DNA of 64,000 bases, from contig OU342637.1 of NCBI GenBank assembly GCA_910589415.1, positions 30,782,162-30,846,161 on the forward strand. The letters run 5' to 3'. The position numbers and the translations under genes are program-made. The notes under the pieces are model-generated. The model made no database searches. It was not told the origin of the DNA and worked only from the letters and a program-made list of their open reading frames with translations. Source of the stretch: Malachius bipustulatus. Lineage: Eukaryota; Arthropoda; Insecta; Coleoptera; Melyridae. Position 1 is the stretch's first letter, and each line of letters opens with the position of its first letter. Below are positions 13,068-23,063 of the stretch, piece by piece.

Positions 13068-13328
13068 ACTTCCTTTAGGACGTCAAACATCCACTCTGAT
13101 ATGGCTTAATGAGTCTTTATGGCCTCTATAAAAAAATTAAAATTTCATCAAATTATACAGGTCGGTTCAACAGCTAGAGCCAAAAAAGTAAATCTGAGGG
13201 TACCATTTTGGGGCTCTGTATCTCCGTTTAGGGACACTTTAGGAATTTTTTTTTTATGACAGACTAGGTTTATTTTGACCTCCCCTGTATGCTCCCGAGA
13301 GATTAGGAGGTACTTACCGGACACCCTG

Positions 13329-13620
13329 TATATAGGATTTTTTTCTCGGCAACGGTACATCGCGGAGAGATTCTGCTGGCACAGTCACTTAGGGAAAGCA
13401 TGACTTACAAACCTTGTGGAGATCGTTTGTGGAGACCTTTCATTTTTCGCATAATTTCGAATTTGTTTTCAACTTTTTTTTTGTTTTAACGGTCGAAAAA
13501 ATAACAAAACAGTGTATAGAGACGTTAATTACCTACAAAAAAGGTAGATTTAGTTTTTTACCTTAAAACTTCGGTAGATCGATCATTTCGACTGTTTTCC
13601 GCATTTGTATCTTTCTGTAT
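13329..13620 (+). repeat. Dispersed repeat family R, right part of split copy
   Basis: This continues the copy broken at 9216. Matching words with 54770-54990 are TTTTTTCTCGG, AACGGTACATCGC, AATAACAAAACAGTGT, ATAGAGACGTT, ATTACCTACAAAAAAGGT and TTTTTACCTTAAA. The middle part (13370-13500) has diverged more. Confidence 0.7.
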
Positions 13621-13639
13621 TTTCTACATCGTAAACTTT

Positions 13640-13810
13640 TTTTCAATTTTTGTTCTTCAACATATAATTTGAAGTCTTGGCTTCAGTTCGTCTCGCGTAT
13701 ATTAGCACTTTTATCTAAAAATAATAAAAAAAATCCTGCTCGCAAATTAGCTTACACTTATTTAAAAATTATTAAAGCTACGAAATTTATTAGTGTATTT
13801 TTTAACAAAA
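13640..13810 (+). repeat. Repeat block also present at 20540-20700
   Basis: The two blocks share ACATATAATTTGA, GTCTT.GCTTCA.TTCG.CTCG, TAGCACTTT, AAATTAGCTTACACTTAT and AAAATTATTAAA in the same order and orientation. Together they lie on either side of the three TA-linked elements. The class is unknown. The 105-codon frame across this block has no family signature. Confidence 0.6.
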
Positions 13811-13930
13811 AATACACTATTGAGGACGACATCACTTTCCAAAAATCACCCAAACTCATCAAATGTCCACCGATCATGACCCCCAGATTACGAAAAAGTG
13901 GTTTTCCAAAATTCACCTGCCCACGATATA

Positions 13931-14787
13931 CAGCGTGTTCAGTTAAGGGTACGGAGCGGCCATATCTCGGTAACTATTGGTTCTAGAGTCTCAAATTAAA
14001 AATTTTCCAGACATAAGTGACCATGAGAAATTCAAGGAAAATATTTTCAAGATGGCCGCACTTCCGGAAATACCGGAAGTTGACACCTAGTTCATTATTT
14101 TAACGGGAACACCCTGTAAAGTATTATATTTTTTAAATGTCTGAAGAAATCGAATACAGGTGGTTTTCACCATTGGAATTTAGATTGAATGGTTTATGAG
14201 TTATAAACAAGTGAAAATCGAAAATTTTCAACTTCAAAGCAGTGTAGAACTAGAACGGCTCAAGATATCTAAAAACTGTTTACATGTCCCTATCCTAACT
14301 TTTCACATTGTATCCTACTATGTGGTTTAAATTCTAATACAGAGGGTGATGAAAAATCGGATAATTTTCATCACCCTGTATTAAAATTTACTCTACATAG
14401 TGGGATAAATCATGAAAAGTTAGGATAGGGACATGTAAACCGTTTTTAGATATCTTGAGCCGTTCTAGTTCTACACTGCTTTGAAGTTGAAAATTTTCGA
14501 TTTTCACTTGTTTATAACTCATAAACCGCTGAATCTAAATTCCAATGGTGAAAACCACCTGTATTCGATTTCTTCAGACATTTAAAAAATATAATTTTTT
14601 ACAGGGTGTTTCCGTTAAAATAACGAACTAGGTGTCAACTTCAGGTATTTCCGGAAGTGCGACCATCTTAAAAATATTTTCCTCGAATTTCTCATGGTCA
14701 CTTATCACTGGAAAATTTTTAATTTGAGGCTCTAGGACCAATAGTTACCGAGATATGGCCGCTCCGTACCCTTAGCTGAACACGCTG
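13931..14787. mobile_element. Foldback element of mariner type (857 bp, near-complete palindrome)
   Basis: The ends CAGCGTGTTCAG.TAAGGGTA and their inverse are flanked by TATA. The two arms mirror each other over almost the whole length, with the centre at about 14359. They include inverted copies of TTCCGGAA, GTGTCAACTTC, TTATAAACAAGTGAAAATCG and ACATGTCCCTATCCTAACTT. An inner pair of ACAGGGTG-type motifs (about 14109 inverted, 14603, and 14338-14380) resembles ends of other members, so the palindrome may itself be composite. There is no coding region. Confidence 0.8.
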
Positions 14788-14793
14788 TATATA
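14788..14793. other. TATATA joint between two elements
   Basis: Only TATATA separates the right end of one inverted-repeat element from the left end of the next. TA is the target and duplication of mariner-type elements. Confidence 0.7.
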
Positions 14794-15224
14794 CAGGGTG
14801 GTCCAACTTAAAACGTCAGGACTTTACCAAACGATAGATAACGTTAAAATAATGCCACTTTCTCTAATACACTTATAGCCGGGAAAGCTTCATTTTCAAG
14901 ATACAGTGTGTTAAAGTTTTGGGAAAAAAATAATGTTTTGAGAATATTGTCAAAACGGCTGCTTTAAAAAAATTGAAATTTGGCACGCAGCATGAGCTAA
15001 GTATCTTCCATGATTTACGGCTTATGGTGATAAATTGCAAAAACCAGTGGCGGAGATATGGGTATGCCATCGCCCCTTAAAAAAAAAAAAACTGACGCCA
15101 CTGACTCTATGGCAAATTTAATAATTCAATTCAATGCCCCATGCTTTTTAGAACAAAAAAGTACTCTCTAATTTTTTTCACAAGGCGCACATTTTTCGAG
15201 ATAATTCAGATTTTCTTAGGTAAT
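14794..15224 (+). repeat. Left terminal inverted repeat of the decayed mariner-type element
   Basis: This matches the reverse complement of 17365-17790, including the blocks ACGTTATCTATCGTTTGG (inverse sense), AACATTATTTTTTTCCCAAA and CCATATCTCCGCCACTGG. The mismatches include a stretch near 14975-14990 missing from the right copy. Confidence 0.8.
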
Positions 15225-15374
15225 GCTAGGCTCTTCACATTACAAAACTAATTTAAACTTCACGAAGTAGACTATGACCAAGTTTTGACGTTTTAACCAA
15301 TTTAATATCTGCTTGTTATAAGTGCCACTAAATCTCTTTACAACAAACTATTGGTATTATTTTCAAACATTACG

Positions 15375-16393
15375 ATGCCTTTCCGATTTTCTAATCAAGA
15401 ATATGCTGATATGCATTTTATCTATAGATTTTGTGATGGAAATGCGGCAGAAGCAGCTCTAGAATACCGCAGACGATTTCCCAACAGACGACAGCCACAA
15501 CATAATGTTTTTTCAAAGATACATAATCAGTTCGTTGAGAGAGGAATAAGGCCCATCATTAGAAATCCTAATCGTCTAAATGTTGATACCGTAAGAAGAA
15601 ACAACCGCATACTACGTGAATTTATCAGAGACCCGAGGACAAGTCAAAGAAGAGTGAGTCGAACCACTGGAAATTCTAAAAGCACAATTTTAAGAGTGTT
15701 AAAACGGGATCATCAACATCCTTTTCATCTCCAACCTGTTCATGGTTTACAACCAGGAGATGAAGAACGCAGGATGGTGTTTTGTAGGTAGCTTCTGGAC
15801 CAGAATAACGATTTCTTAAGAAATATTCTATTGACATATGAATCGTATTTTACTCGACGTGGGATTGTAAATTTTCACAATCAACATGTGTGGGCTCATG
15901 ACAATCCTCACGAAATTAGACCACGAAAGTTTCAACACGAATTTAGTGTCAACATTTGGATAGGAATCTACAATGGTAACCTCTTTGGCCCTTATGAACT
16001 CCCACAGCGACTGAATTCTGAAAACTTCCTTGAGTTGTTGGAGACTGAGAATGCCAATATGTGGGATGACATTCCAGTCGATATGCGAAGACAAGGCTGG
16101 TTCCAACTAGATGGGTGTCCGGCATATTTTGGTGCAAACGTTCGTAATTGGCTGGAACACACACTTTGAAGGTCGATAAATTGGTCGCAGTGGTCCAGTT
16201 GCATGGCCTGCACGGCCTCCAGATTTAACCCCCCTAGATTTATATTTTTGGGGTCATCTGAAAAAAATCGTTTATGAAACTCCGGTGCCCCGTAGAGAGG
16301 AACTCTTGCTTAGGATTCGGAACGCTTGTGCAGATATTTAATCACGACGTGCTACTTAGTCTAAACAACTCCATCAGAAGACGTTGCCAGTTA
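15375..16393 (+). pseudogene. Mariner-type transposase pseudogene
   Basis: I chose the ATG at 15375, which gives MPFRFSNQEYADMHFIY; the frame open from 15351 has no ATG before it. The N-terminal third is the helix-turn-helix DNA-binding region of insect transposases with the EYxxRFPNRR signature. An in-frame TAG lies at 15789-15791, where related proteins have Trp. The first catalytic position reads TYES instead of TDES, so the first metal-binding Asp is lost. The second Asp is kept in LDGCPAYF. A TGA stop at 16167-16169 and a one-base shift follow. The third Asp lies in PPDLTPLDLYFWG (about 16220-16250). Two further stops precede the Harbinger insertion at 16394. Remnant C-terminal sequence resumes at 17235. 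The gene is clearly dead. Confidence 0.85.
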
Positions 16394-17234
16394 GGCGGCT
16401 CTCACACTGAGGCAACAAGCAATAAGCAACTAGCAACTGCCAATAAGCAATACGCAATATTATTTTGGTTCTTTCTCACATTGAAACAACAGTATTGCCA
16501 GAAACTTCTGATCATCATGTCATCCGACGACTTCGATGACATGATATTACTGTGGCGGCATTTCAGAAAAAAACGACAAACGAAAAGAAGATGGGGTTCA
16601 CCCAGCTTTTACTCAATTAATCAGTCATGGACTGCCCAAGGGAACTCAGGCCCATCATCCTACCCGATTTCAAAACTGCTACCGAATGATCACTTCTCTT
16701 TTGATGTGGTCCTTTCGAGCGAAATCGTAAATACAGGGATATTCTTCCACTATTTCTATGAATTTTGTTTAAAAAACTGGACCATCCGACATTTTCGAAC
16801 AGTTTTTGATAATATAAAATAATAAAACGTAGTTATCTATGCACAATCTTAGTAATACTTTCGGGAGATGGGATTGATGAGATAATTATCCAAACGGGTA
16901 CAATAAGCGCAAGATTCAGGATTCAGTACAAGAGCTTTGAACCTACCCTAGAAGTAATAATAATAATAATATAATAATAATAATAATAATAATAATGCAC
17001 AATCTTCGTACGTCACGACTCGCAAAACTGCAATAATTATTGCTTTTCAACATGCACGGCGTATCGCTAGCAATATTATTCCCGCAACCAGCAATATTTT
17101 TGGTTCGACCGATATCGAGTTGCTCTAATATGAGACCCCCAATTTAATTCTATGTAAAATACTTATTAGCAATATTATTGTGTGTTGCGTATTGCCAGTT
17201 GCTTATTTCTTGTTGCCTCAGTGTGAGAGCCGCC
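16394..17234 (+). mobile_element. PIF/Harbinger-type element (841 bp) inside the mariner-type copy
   Basis: The inverted ends GGCGGCTCTCACACTGAGGC run inward for about 60 bp with CAAGCAATAAGCAACT and CAATACGCAATA words. The flanks are TTA at 16391-16393 and TTA at 17235-17237, the 3-bp duplication typical of PIF/Harbinger. The interior carries a transposase N-terminal fragment and an impure (TAA)n tract at about 16952-16996. It is non-autonomous as it stands. Confidence 0.8.
16517..16822 (+). pseudogene. Harbinger-type transposase N-terminal fragment
   Basis: The frame starts MSSDDFDDMILLWRHFRKKR and continues with a basic run and RRWGSPSF. This resembles the short acidic start, Lys/Arg-rich stretch and RRxWVHP-like motif at the N-terminus of insect Harbinger transposases. 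After about 100 codons the frame stops in AT-rich sequence, and no DDE domain is present. This is an internal-deletion derivative. The family call rests mainly on the TTA duplication and the inverted ends; the protein match is supportive only. Confidence 0.5.
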
Positions 17235-17364
17235 TTATGCATTCAACAGAATGGTTATTTCGAACAATTGTTACATTAGTTAGGTGTTGTTTATTTCTGT
17301 TATTTAATTATTTAAGTAAAAGTTATTTGATTAGAATTTGTCTGTTCTTAAAATGGCTACAGAT

Positions 17365-17790
17365 ATTACCTAAGAAAATCTGAATTATCTCGAAAACGGT
17401 GCGCCTTATGAAAAAAATTAGAGAGTACTTTTTTGTTCTAAAAAGCATGGGGCATTGAATAGAATTATTAAATTTGCTATAGAGTCAGTGGCGTCAATTT
17501 TTTTTTTTTTTTTTTTGAAAAGGGGCGATGGCACACCCATATCTCCGCCACTGGTTTTTGCAATTTATCACAATAAGCCGTAAATCATGAAAGATACTTA
17601 GCAAATTTCAATTTTTTTAAAGCAACCGTTTTGACAATATTCTCAAAACATTATTTTTTTCCCAAAATTTTAACACCCTGTATCTTGAAAAGGAAGCTTT
17701 CCCGGCTATAAGTGTATTAGAGAAACTAGCATTATTTTAACGTTATCTATCGTTTGGTAAAGTCCTGACGTTTTAAGTTGGACCACCCTG
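17365..17790 (-). repeat. Right terminal inverted repeat of the decayed mariner-type element
   Basis: This is the reverse complement of 14794-15224 with scattered substitutions and an indel. It ends at ...TTGGACCACCCTG, followed by TA. Confidence 0.8.
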
Positions 17791-17798
17791 TATATATA
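17791..17798. other. TATATATA joint between two elements
   Basis: Only eight bases of alternating TA lie between the decayed element and the younger one. Confidence 0.7.
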
Positions 17799-18241
17799 CA
17801 AGGTGATTCAGTAATGAGTACCATAAATGATACGGGGTGTACCTACTGTCAAAATAATACGAAAACCAAGAATAACTTTTTTTCCAAAAGTGCTTCCCTA
17901 ACAAGATACAGGGTGTGAAAGGGTCGATTTGGAAAACACTTATTTGATCGTATCTTCTAACTGGGTTGAACTATTTAATTCATTTTTGGTAGACATCTAC
18001 TACATAATAAGGACCGTAAACGGACAAAATTTTGTCGCATTTGAACAATCCAGTGGCGTAGAATTGGGGGTCATGTGACACTTTTTCCCCCAAAAAAAAA
18101 AGTTGCTGTTGGGTTTTTTCCCATTTTTATTTGGTTTTTAGTATTATTGGTTCAAATACCACAAAAAAGGTACACTTGTTTCATTTGCCCAGAAGCGTCC
18201 GTTTCCGAGATATTCTGACTTGCGTGTAACTATGTGAAATA
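17799..18241 (+). repeat. Left 443-bp terminal inverted repeat
   Basis: This is the inverse copy of 19516-19957. It contains inner GATACAGGGTGTGAAAGGGT and a run CCCCCAAAAAAAAAA that differs in length from the right copy. Confidence 0.9.
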
Positions 18242-18340
18242 TTAAACTGCAAATAAAATTATCAAGGCGCCTTATTTATCAATAATTCACAATTAAAAAA
18301 CTAACTTGTCAAAAAGTAAATTATCAAAAAAGCTAAAGAC

Positions 18341-19400
18341 ATGGAAAGGTTTTCTAATGGCGAGTACACAGATATGCTCTTAACATTAGGAGAATGTTTT
18401 GGAAATTCGAATGCGGCAGTTAGACGATATTCCGAAAAGTATCCCAACAGAATAGTGCCAAATCGGCGGTCTTTTTTGTCAGTGGAACGGCGTTGTCGCG
18501 AAACTGGTAATGTAAAACCAAAACTTTTAAACAACGGTAAGCAACGAACCACACGCACAGCTGGAAACGAGGAACAAGTTTTGGAATTGTTAGAAAACGA
18601 TCCAACAGTAAGTACAAGACGTTTGACACTCCAAACAAACATTTCGCAAGCCAGTGCCTGGCGCATTGCAAGGGAACACCAGCTATATCCCTACCATCTG
18701 AGGCAAGTTCAAGACCTTTTGCCTGAAGATTATGCTGCACGTGTGGAGTTTTGTGGATTTTTGTGCAATTTTATTTCCAACATAATTTTTACGGATGAAT
18801 CCACTTTCACAAGAAATGGCATTTTTAATATGAGAAATTCACATGTTTGGGCAGAAGAAAACCCAAGAGCCACCAAAGTTACCCATTACCAACACACATT
18901 TAAATTAAATGTTTGGGCTGCTACACGTGGAAATACAATTATTGGATTTCATTTTTTCCCCGGAAATTTAAACGCGAACAATTACCAGGAATTTTTGGAA
19001 GAAGTTTTTTTTTTCTTTTTTTGATGACATTCCTCTGTTAGCCAGGCGCAGTCTCTGGTTTATGCACGATGGTGCTCCGCCTCATTATGGCAGGCAGCCA
19101 AGGCAATGGCTTAATGAAAACTTCCCAAATAGATGGATTGGTCGTGGAGTTGATGCTCCCATTCACTGGCCTGCTCGATCACCGGACTTGAACCCGTTGG
19201 ATTTTAGTGTGTGGGGGCAATTAAAAACCAAAGTCTACGCAACACCGGTAAATTTTTTAGAGGATCTCAGGCTCAGAGTTGTGAATGCCTTTGCAGAGTT
19301 AACAAACAATCCAAGTATTGGTAGAATAATTTTTAATTTGGAAAATCGTTTACATCAATGCATTCGTGCCAATGGAGGACACTTTGAAAACTTACTTTAA
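18341..19400 (+). pseudogene. Mariner-type transposase, nearly intact, one frameshift in a T run
   Basis: The ATG at 18341 starts MERFSNGEYTDMLLTLGECF. The N-terminal HTH region has the RRYSEKYPNR signature and a second HTH follows at about residues 75-115. The catalytic Asp 152 is in IIFTDESTF. The frame ends at TGA 19022-19024 just after a poly-T tract (19005-19022). The next frame, open through GACATTCCTCTG and continuing from ATG 19062 to the stop at 19398-19400, supplies the second Asp (MHDGAPPHYG) and the third in SPDLNPLDFSVWG. It ends ...CIRANGGHFENLL, a normal C-terminus for this group. All three catalytic Asp residues are present. A one-base homopolymer error in the assembly, a real mutation or translational slippage would all look like this. 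Confidence 0.85.
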
Positions 19401-19515
19401 TTTTATTTTTATCATTTTTCAGTTAATTATAAACTTACGTAGGTAGATGTATTCGACTTTAAGTATTTTATTTGGTTGTTAATAAAACTTTTTCTGTGAT
19501 AATTTTGCAACTTGG

Positions 19516-19957
19516 TATTTCACATAGTTACACGCAAGTCAGAATATCTCGGAAACGGACGCTTCTGGGCAAATGAAACAAGTGTACCTTTTTTGTGGTA
19601 TTTGAACCAATAATACTAAAAACCAAATAAAAATGGGAAAAAACCCAACAGCAACTTTTTTTTTGGGGGAAAAAGTGTCACATGACCCCCAATTCTACGC
19701 CACTGGATTGTTCAAATGCGACAAAATTTTGTCCGTTTACGGTCCTTATTATGTAGTAGATGTCTACCAAAAATGAATTAAATAGTTCAACCCAGTTAGA
19801 AGATACGATCAAATAAGTGTTTTCCAAATCGACCCTTTCACACCCTGTATCTTGTTAGGGAAGCACTTTTGGAAAAAAAGTTATTCTTGGTTTTCGTATT
19901 ATTTTGACAGTAGGTACACCCCGTATCATTTATGGTACTCATTACTGAATCACCTTG
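19516..19957 (-). repeat. Right 442-bp terminal inverted repeat
   Basis: This is the inverse copy of 17799-18241, ending CTGAATCACCTTG and followed by TATATATA. Confidence 0.9.
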
Positions 19958-20133
19958 TATATATATTTATATATATATTTATTTATTTCTCCAAAATCAC
20001 GATTTTTCGATTTTCAAAACGCTCCTGTAGCTTTATCTTTCAAGATTAGTGAACGAAATTTTGGATTCTTGTAAAGCTTTGGAATGACTTTAGATTTTCG
20101 TTGAAAAAATTTCCAAAAGTCACGTTACTTCTA

Positions 20134-20500
20134 CAGGGTGTCCTTTCAAAATTCCATACATCCGGACTTTGAGGCACGGTTTCTGGCCACAGTTTTCAAT
20201 TTAGGGGGCTGAAATTTTTGTGAGAGTAAGATGTCCACAAGTAGTGGTCTGGTATTGCACTTGAGCAAAATCGGCCGAGCCGTTTCAAAATGGCGGCTAT
20301 TTTAATTTTTTGGAAAATTGACTATTTTTGAATCCCTGTATGAGCAAGATGGCAAAAAAACTTTGAAATAAAATTAACAGGATTTGAAGAAAATTATTGG
20401 AAATTTGAGTTAATGCAATAAAATTAGCATATTTTCCATTAATAAGCCAGTGTCGTGGGTAGGAAAAAGGGTGAAAATGTGTCAATTCTATAACCGTTTA
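20134..20500 (+). repeat. Possible solitary mariner-type terminal repeat
   Basis: CAGGGTGTCCTTTCAAAATT is preceded by CTA and followed by text of the kind found in these terminal repeats (CGGCCGAGCCGTTTCAAAATGG). I found no matching inverse end, so this may be a solo or eroded end. Confidence 0.35.
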
Positions 20501-20539
20501 TGAGTCCATTTTTGAAGAAGTTGAACCGAAATTTTCCTT

Positions 20540-20700
20540 TTTTTTTTGCTTTAACATATAATTTGATGTCTTAGCTTCAATTCGCCTCGATTAATGTAGC
20601 ACTTTAAACGAAAAACAAAAAAGTTTTTCGCTTGTGCAAAATTAGCTTACACTTATATAAAATTATTAAATCAATGAAAGGGTTCGCAATTTCTTTTTTA
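20540..20700 (+). repeat. Repeat block matching 13640-13810
   Basis: It has the same order of shared words as the block at 13640-13810 (ACATATAATTTGA, AGCTTACACTTAT, AAATTATTAAA) with moderate divergence. It lies on the far side of the TA-linked element chain. Confidence 0.6.
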
Positions 20701-21290
20701 TTTTTTTCCACATTCAATTATGAATGGTTCTGAAAATTAGAAGAGCAAACGCAACAACAATTAAATCACCTACATGCAGGTGAAAAAAGTATTCAAATTG
20801 GTTTTTTAATAACAAAGATACGACCAGTTTAAAAAATAAAATTTGTAGGTGTATAAAATAGGTACCTGACGTACTACATATACCTATCTACGCGATCAAC
20901 ACTACAAACTCGAAACCCACTGTGGTTCAGTTCATTACACCGATGTTTAGTAAACTGTTGGTGTGGGTTCGACACCACGAGATGATATAATTCTTTTTTT
21001 TTGGTAGGTAGGTGGAGTTTTCCCAAAAAAAAATCAGATTATTTTTTCATTATATTCATTATAAAAAAAAAATAGGAAGAAAATATTTATTATTGAATCG
21101 CATAAAAATACACTATTTCTGCGATTGATGCGCAAGAAGGTTTTTTTTTATTTTTTTCTGCATTCACCTATGAATGATGGTGAAAATAAAGAACATCCGC
21201 AACGACAATTAAGTCGCCTAAATTCGGGTAAAAAATGTTTTCACATTGGTCGTTTAATAACGAAAATACCTATAACAAGTTTTGTAGCTT
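20690..21290 (+). repeat. Two diverged copies of a ~135-bp block
   Basis: The segment 20690-20830 recurs at about 21140-21290. Shared words in order are TTTTATTTTTTTC, CATTCA, TATGAATG, TGAAAAT, CGCAAC, ACAATTAA.TC, CCTA, GGTGAAAAAA-like, and TTTAATAAC.AA. The spacing is about 450 bp. Short frames across it (65-82 codons) show no family signature. Confidence 0.5.
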
Positions 21291-21299
21291 CACAGAAAA

Positions 21300-22150
21300 A
21301 TGGTAACACGAAGAAAACATGAAATTTTTTTGTTGTTATTCTAACGTTATTAAAAGTCCATATAAGGAGTGAAATTCTCCAGGGCATCAGAAAATGTTCT
21401 CGATGTGATTCGACCTCTCGGCCGTATAAGAAGAAGTGTGTTGATCGGAAGTTGTGCTCCTGAATGAGAAGTGTGATCGTCGCTAGCAATGCATATGCAT
21501 GAACTGCTAGCTAGCGCTGGCTGGGCTATTGGAGATAAGCCCTTGAATCGATGGAGGTCAAGAGTTTGTGCATTAGTTCGCGCAATACAAACACTTATCT
21601 GAGATGAATTTGCGCGGAATCCGCCGTGAAGAATAACTAGAGCTACCTATCGTCGGAGGAAAATGGAAATTGGAATAAGCGAAAGCTTAAACGGTCAAAA
21701 GACCGTTCTTTAGTCTAATAATTACCACTTCATATATTTGCCGAAAATAGGTTTAGTTTTTATCACTAGGTAATTATTATTATTGATAGAATTAAACCAT
21801 CACTAATTTGTGAATTTTAATTGAAGGAAACTTGAGGAGGTGTCACTAATAATTGATCAAGTTCAAACGTAATTAGGAAACTTCCTTCTGTAGGTATTAT
21901 CGTGTTCATTACTCAGATGGCACGAACTTGAACTTTAAAGTATGATTTATCAGAGTTCTAACTGGTAGTGGTAGTCAGTGCTTCCGGCACGTGTATCACA
22001 ATTAGGGATGGAAATCCCGAAAGAATTTTAATACGTTCCAGGGATTTGGGACCAAGTTTTACGGAGATATCGCGTTAAGATTGCAAAAAAACTTACCTGA
22101 ATTTTTTAAATAATGAAGCGTAGCTATACTTATAATATCTTTACATCTAT
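21300..22150. other. Non-coding stretch, no gene seen
   Basis: The short frames have no recognisable product. A GCTAGCTAGCGCTGG cluster occurs at about 21508. I see no repeat copy or RNA gene. Confidence 0.4.
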
Positions 22151-22291
22151 TAATAGTATATTATGCAACGAGCTTATAATGAAGGCTATTAATACGCGAG
22201 GATGATGGTTAAGATACGAGCCGTAGACGAGTGTCTTAACCATCATAAGAGCGTATTAATAGCCATTATCTGCGAGTTCCATACACTATTT
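22151..22291. repeat. Small hairpin element (~140 bp inverted repeat)
   Basis: Arms 22151-22218 and 22226-22291 are inverted copies with small mismatches: AATAGT, ATGGCTATTAATACGC-like and GATGGTTAAGA pair with TCTTAACCATC, GCGTATTAATAGCC and ACTATT. The apex is at about GAGCCGTAGACGAG. The size fits a MITE, but I see no clear target duplication. Confidence 0.6.
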
Positions 22292-22929
22292 TTTCTACGA
22301 CCCTTTTTTATTTCATAGAAAAGATTGAAAAATTATATATTTTAACAATGACCCGTGTACAATTGCGGATCATTGAGGTTAAGATAGGTTGCTATTTGTT
22401 TACGCATTTAACAAATTTTCTCTTTGTCGCTAAGGTTATTCTGCTGAGACATGTTTTAGTATCAAGTTTAAAGGGCACTACTCACTACTGCGTAATTTTT
22501 ATTATGTGAAGTTCGAATTCCGAATTTTACGCTTCGATTTTGAGATTAATTAATAATTTTAATAACATCGACAGCCATTAATTACGATATTGTTTCTCTG
22601 CGCAACGCGGGTCGTAGCGTTGCCGCTTTGAATACTATCACGGAGCTCTACGAATGATATAATACTTTATCTTCCCATCTTTACACGATATACCTACTTA
22701 TCAAATTAATTAAGGTAACATAAAATCTTGATAAATTTTCTTTGAATGTTACTTATGTTCTAAATTAAATAAACGTTCAGAATTTTTTTCAGAAATACAG
22801 AACTTATATCACAAGGCAATTTTTGTCGTGAGTATGACAACTCTGTGACTTCGGTTGGCTTGCCGACCCGATTGTAAGCGAAAAGGAACCGATTCGATTG
22901 CAAATGCTCCTCTGGCCATTGGATAGCTT

Positions 22930-22983
22930 GACCAGTGCTTTAATGAAAATTTGTATCTTAATGAGACCCATTAAAGCACTGGT
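22930..22983. repeat. Short perfect inverted repeat
   Basis: ACCAGTGCTTTAATG and its inverse CATTAAAGCACTGGT are separated by about 23 bp. Confidence 0.55.
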
Positions 22984-23063
22984 GATTCATATTTAATATG
23001 CATATTAAAGGTTGGGAGTAGAAAAATTTATTTTTAATATCTTAATATTAGAAATATTATTTC

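Larger units (their letters stand above)
9217..13328. mobile_element. TA-flanked palindromic (foldback) mariner-type element, split by a LINE
   Basis: The ends are CAGGGTGTCCGGTAAGTACC and its exact inverse. The arms run inward for about 420 bp (9217 to about 9636, matched by about 9770-9922 plus 13068-13328) around a loop of about 130 bp. Without the LINE the element would be about 970 bp. The right flank is TA and the left flank reads TT, so the presumed TA duplication is slightly decayed. No transposase is present, so it would have moved with an enzyme supplied elsewhere. The uninterrupted repeat-R copy at 54505-54990 shows the empty target site. Confidence 0.8.
14794..17790 (+). mobile_element. 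Mariner-type DNA transposon with ~430-bp inverted repeats, decayed
   Basis: The termini are CAGGGTGGTCCAACTTAAAA and the inverse, each followed by TA. The terminal repeats cover about 14794-15224 and 17365-17790 and show scattered differences, so the copy is not new. Between them lies a decayed transposase gene, itself split by an 841-bp Harbinger-type insertion. Without that insertion and its duplicated TTA the element would be about 2.15 kb, the same size as its neighbour at 17799-19957. Confidence 0.85.
17799..19957 (+). mobile_element. Young mariner-type DNA transposon with ~443-bp inverted repeats
   Basis: This is a 2159-bp element in a TA tract, with termini CAAGGTGATTCAGTAATGAG and the inverse. 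The two terminal repeats (17799-18241 and 19516-19957) read the same throughout except for one A in a run of ten versus nine, so this insertion is recent or recently homogenised. It holds one transposase gene on the plus strand, broken at a T run. Confidence 0.9.

Noticed and set aside
13669..13986. 105-codon frame
   Set aside because: It crosses a dispersed repeat and runs into the end of a foldback element, so its stop and length are accidental.
20960..20990. GTGTGGGTTCGACACCAC, resembling a tRNA T-arm
   Set aside because: The loop TTCGA is not placed correctly for the only good stem, and no D-arm, anticodon arm or acceptor stem could be found.
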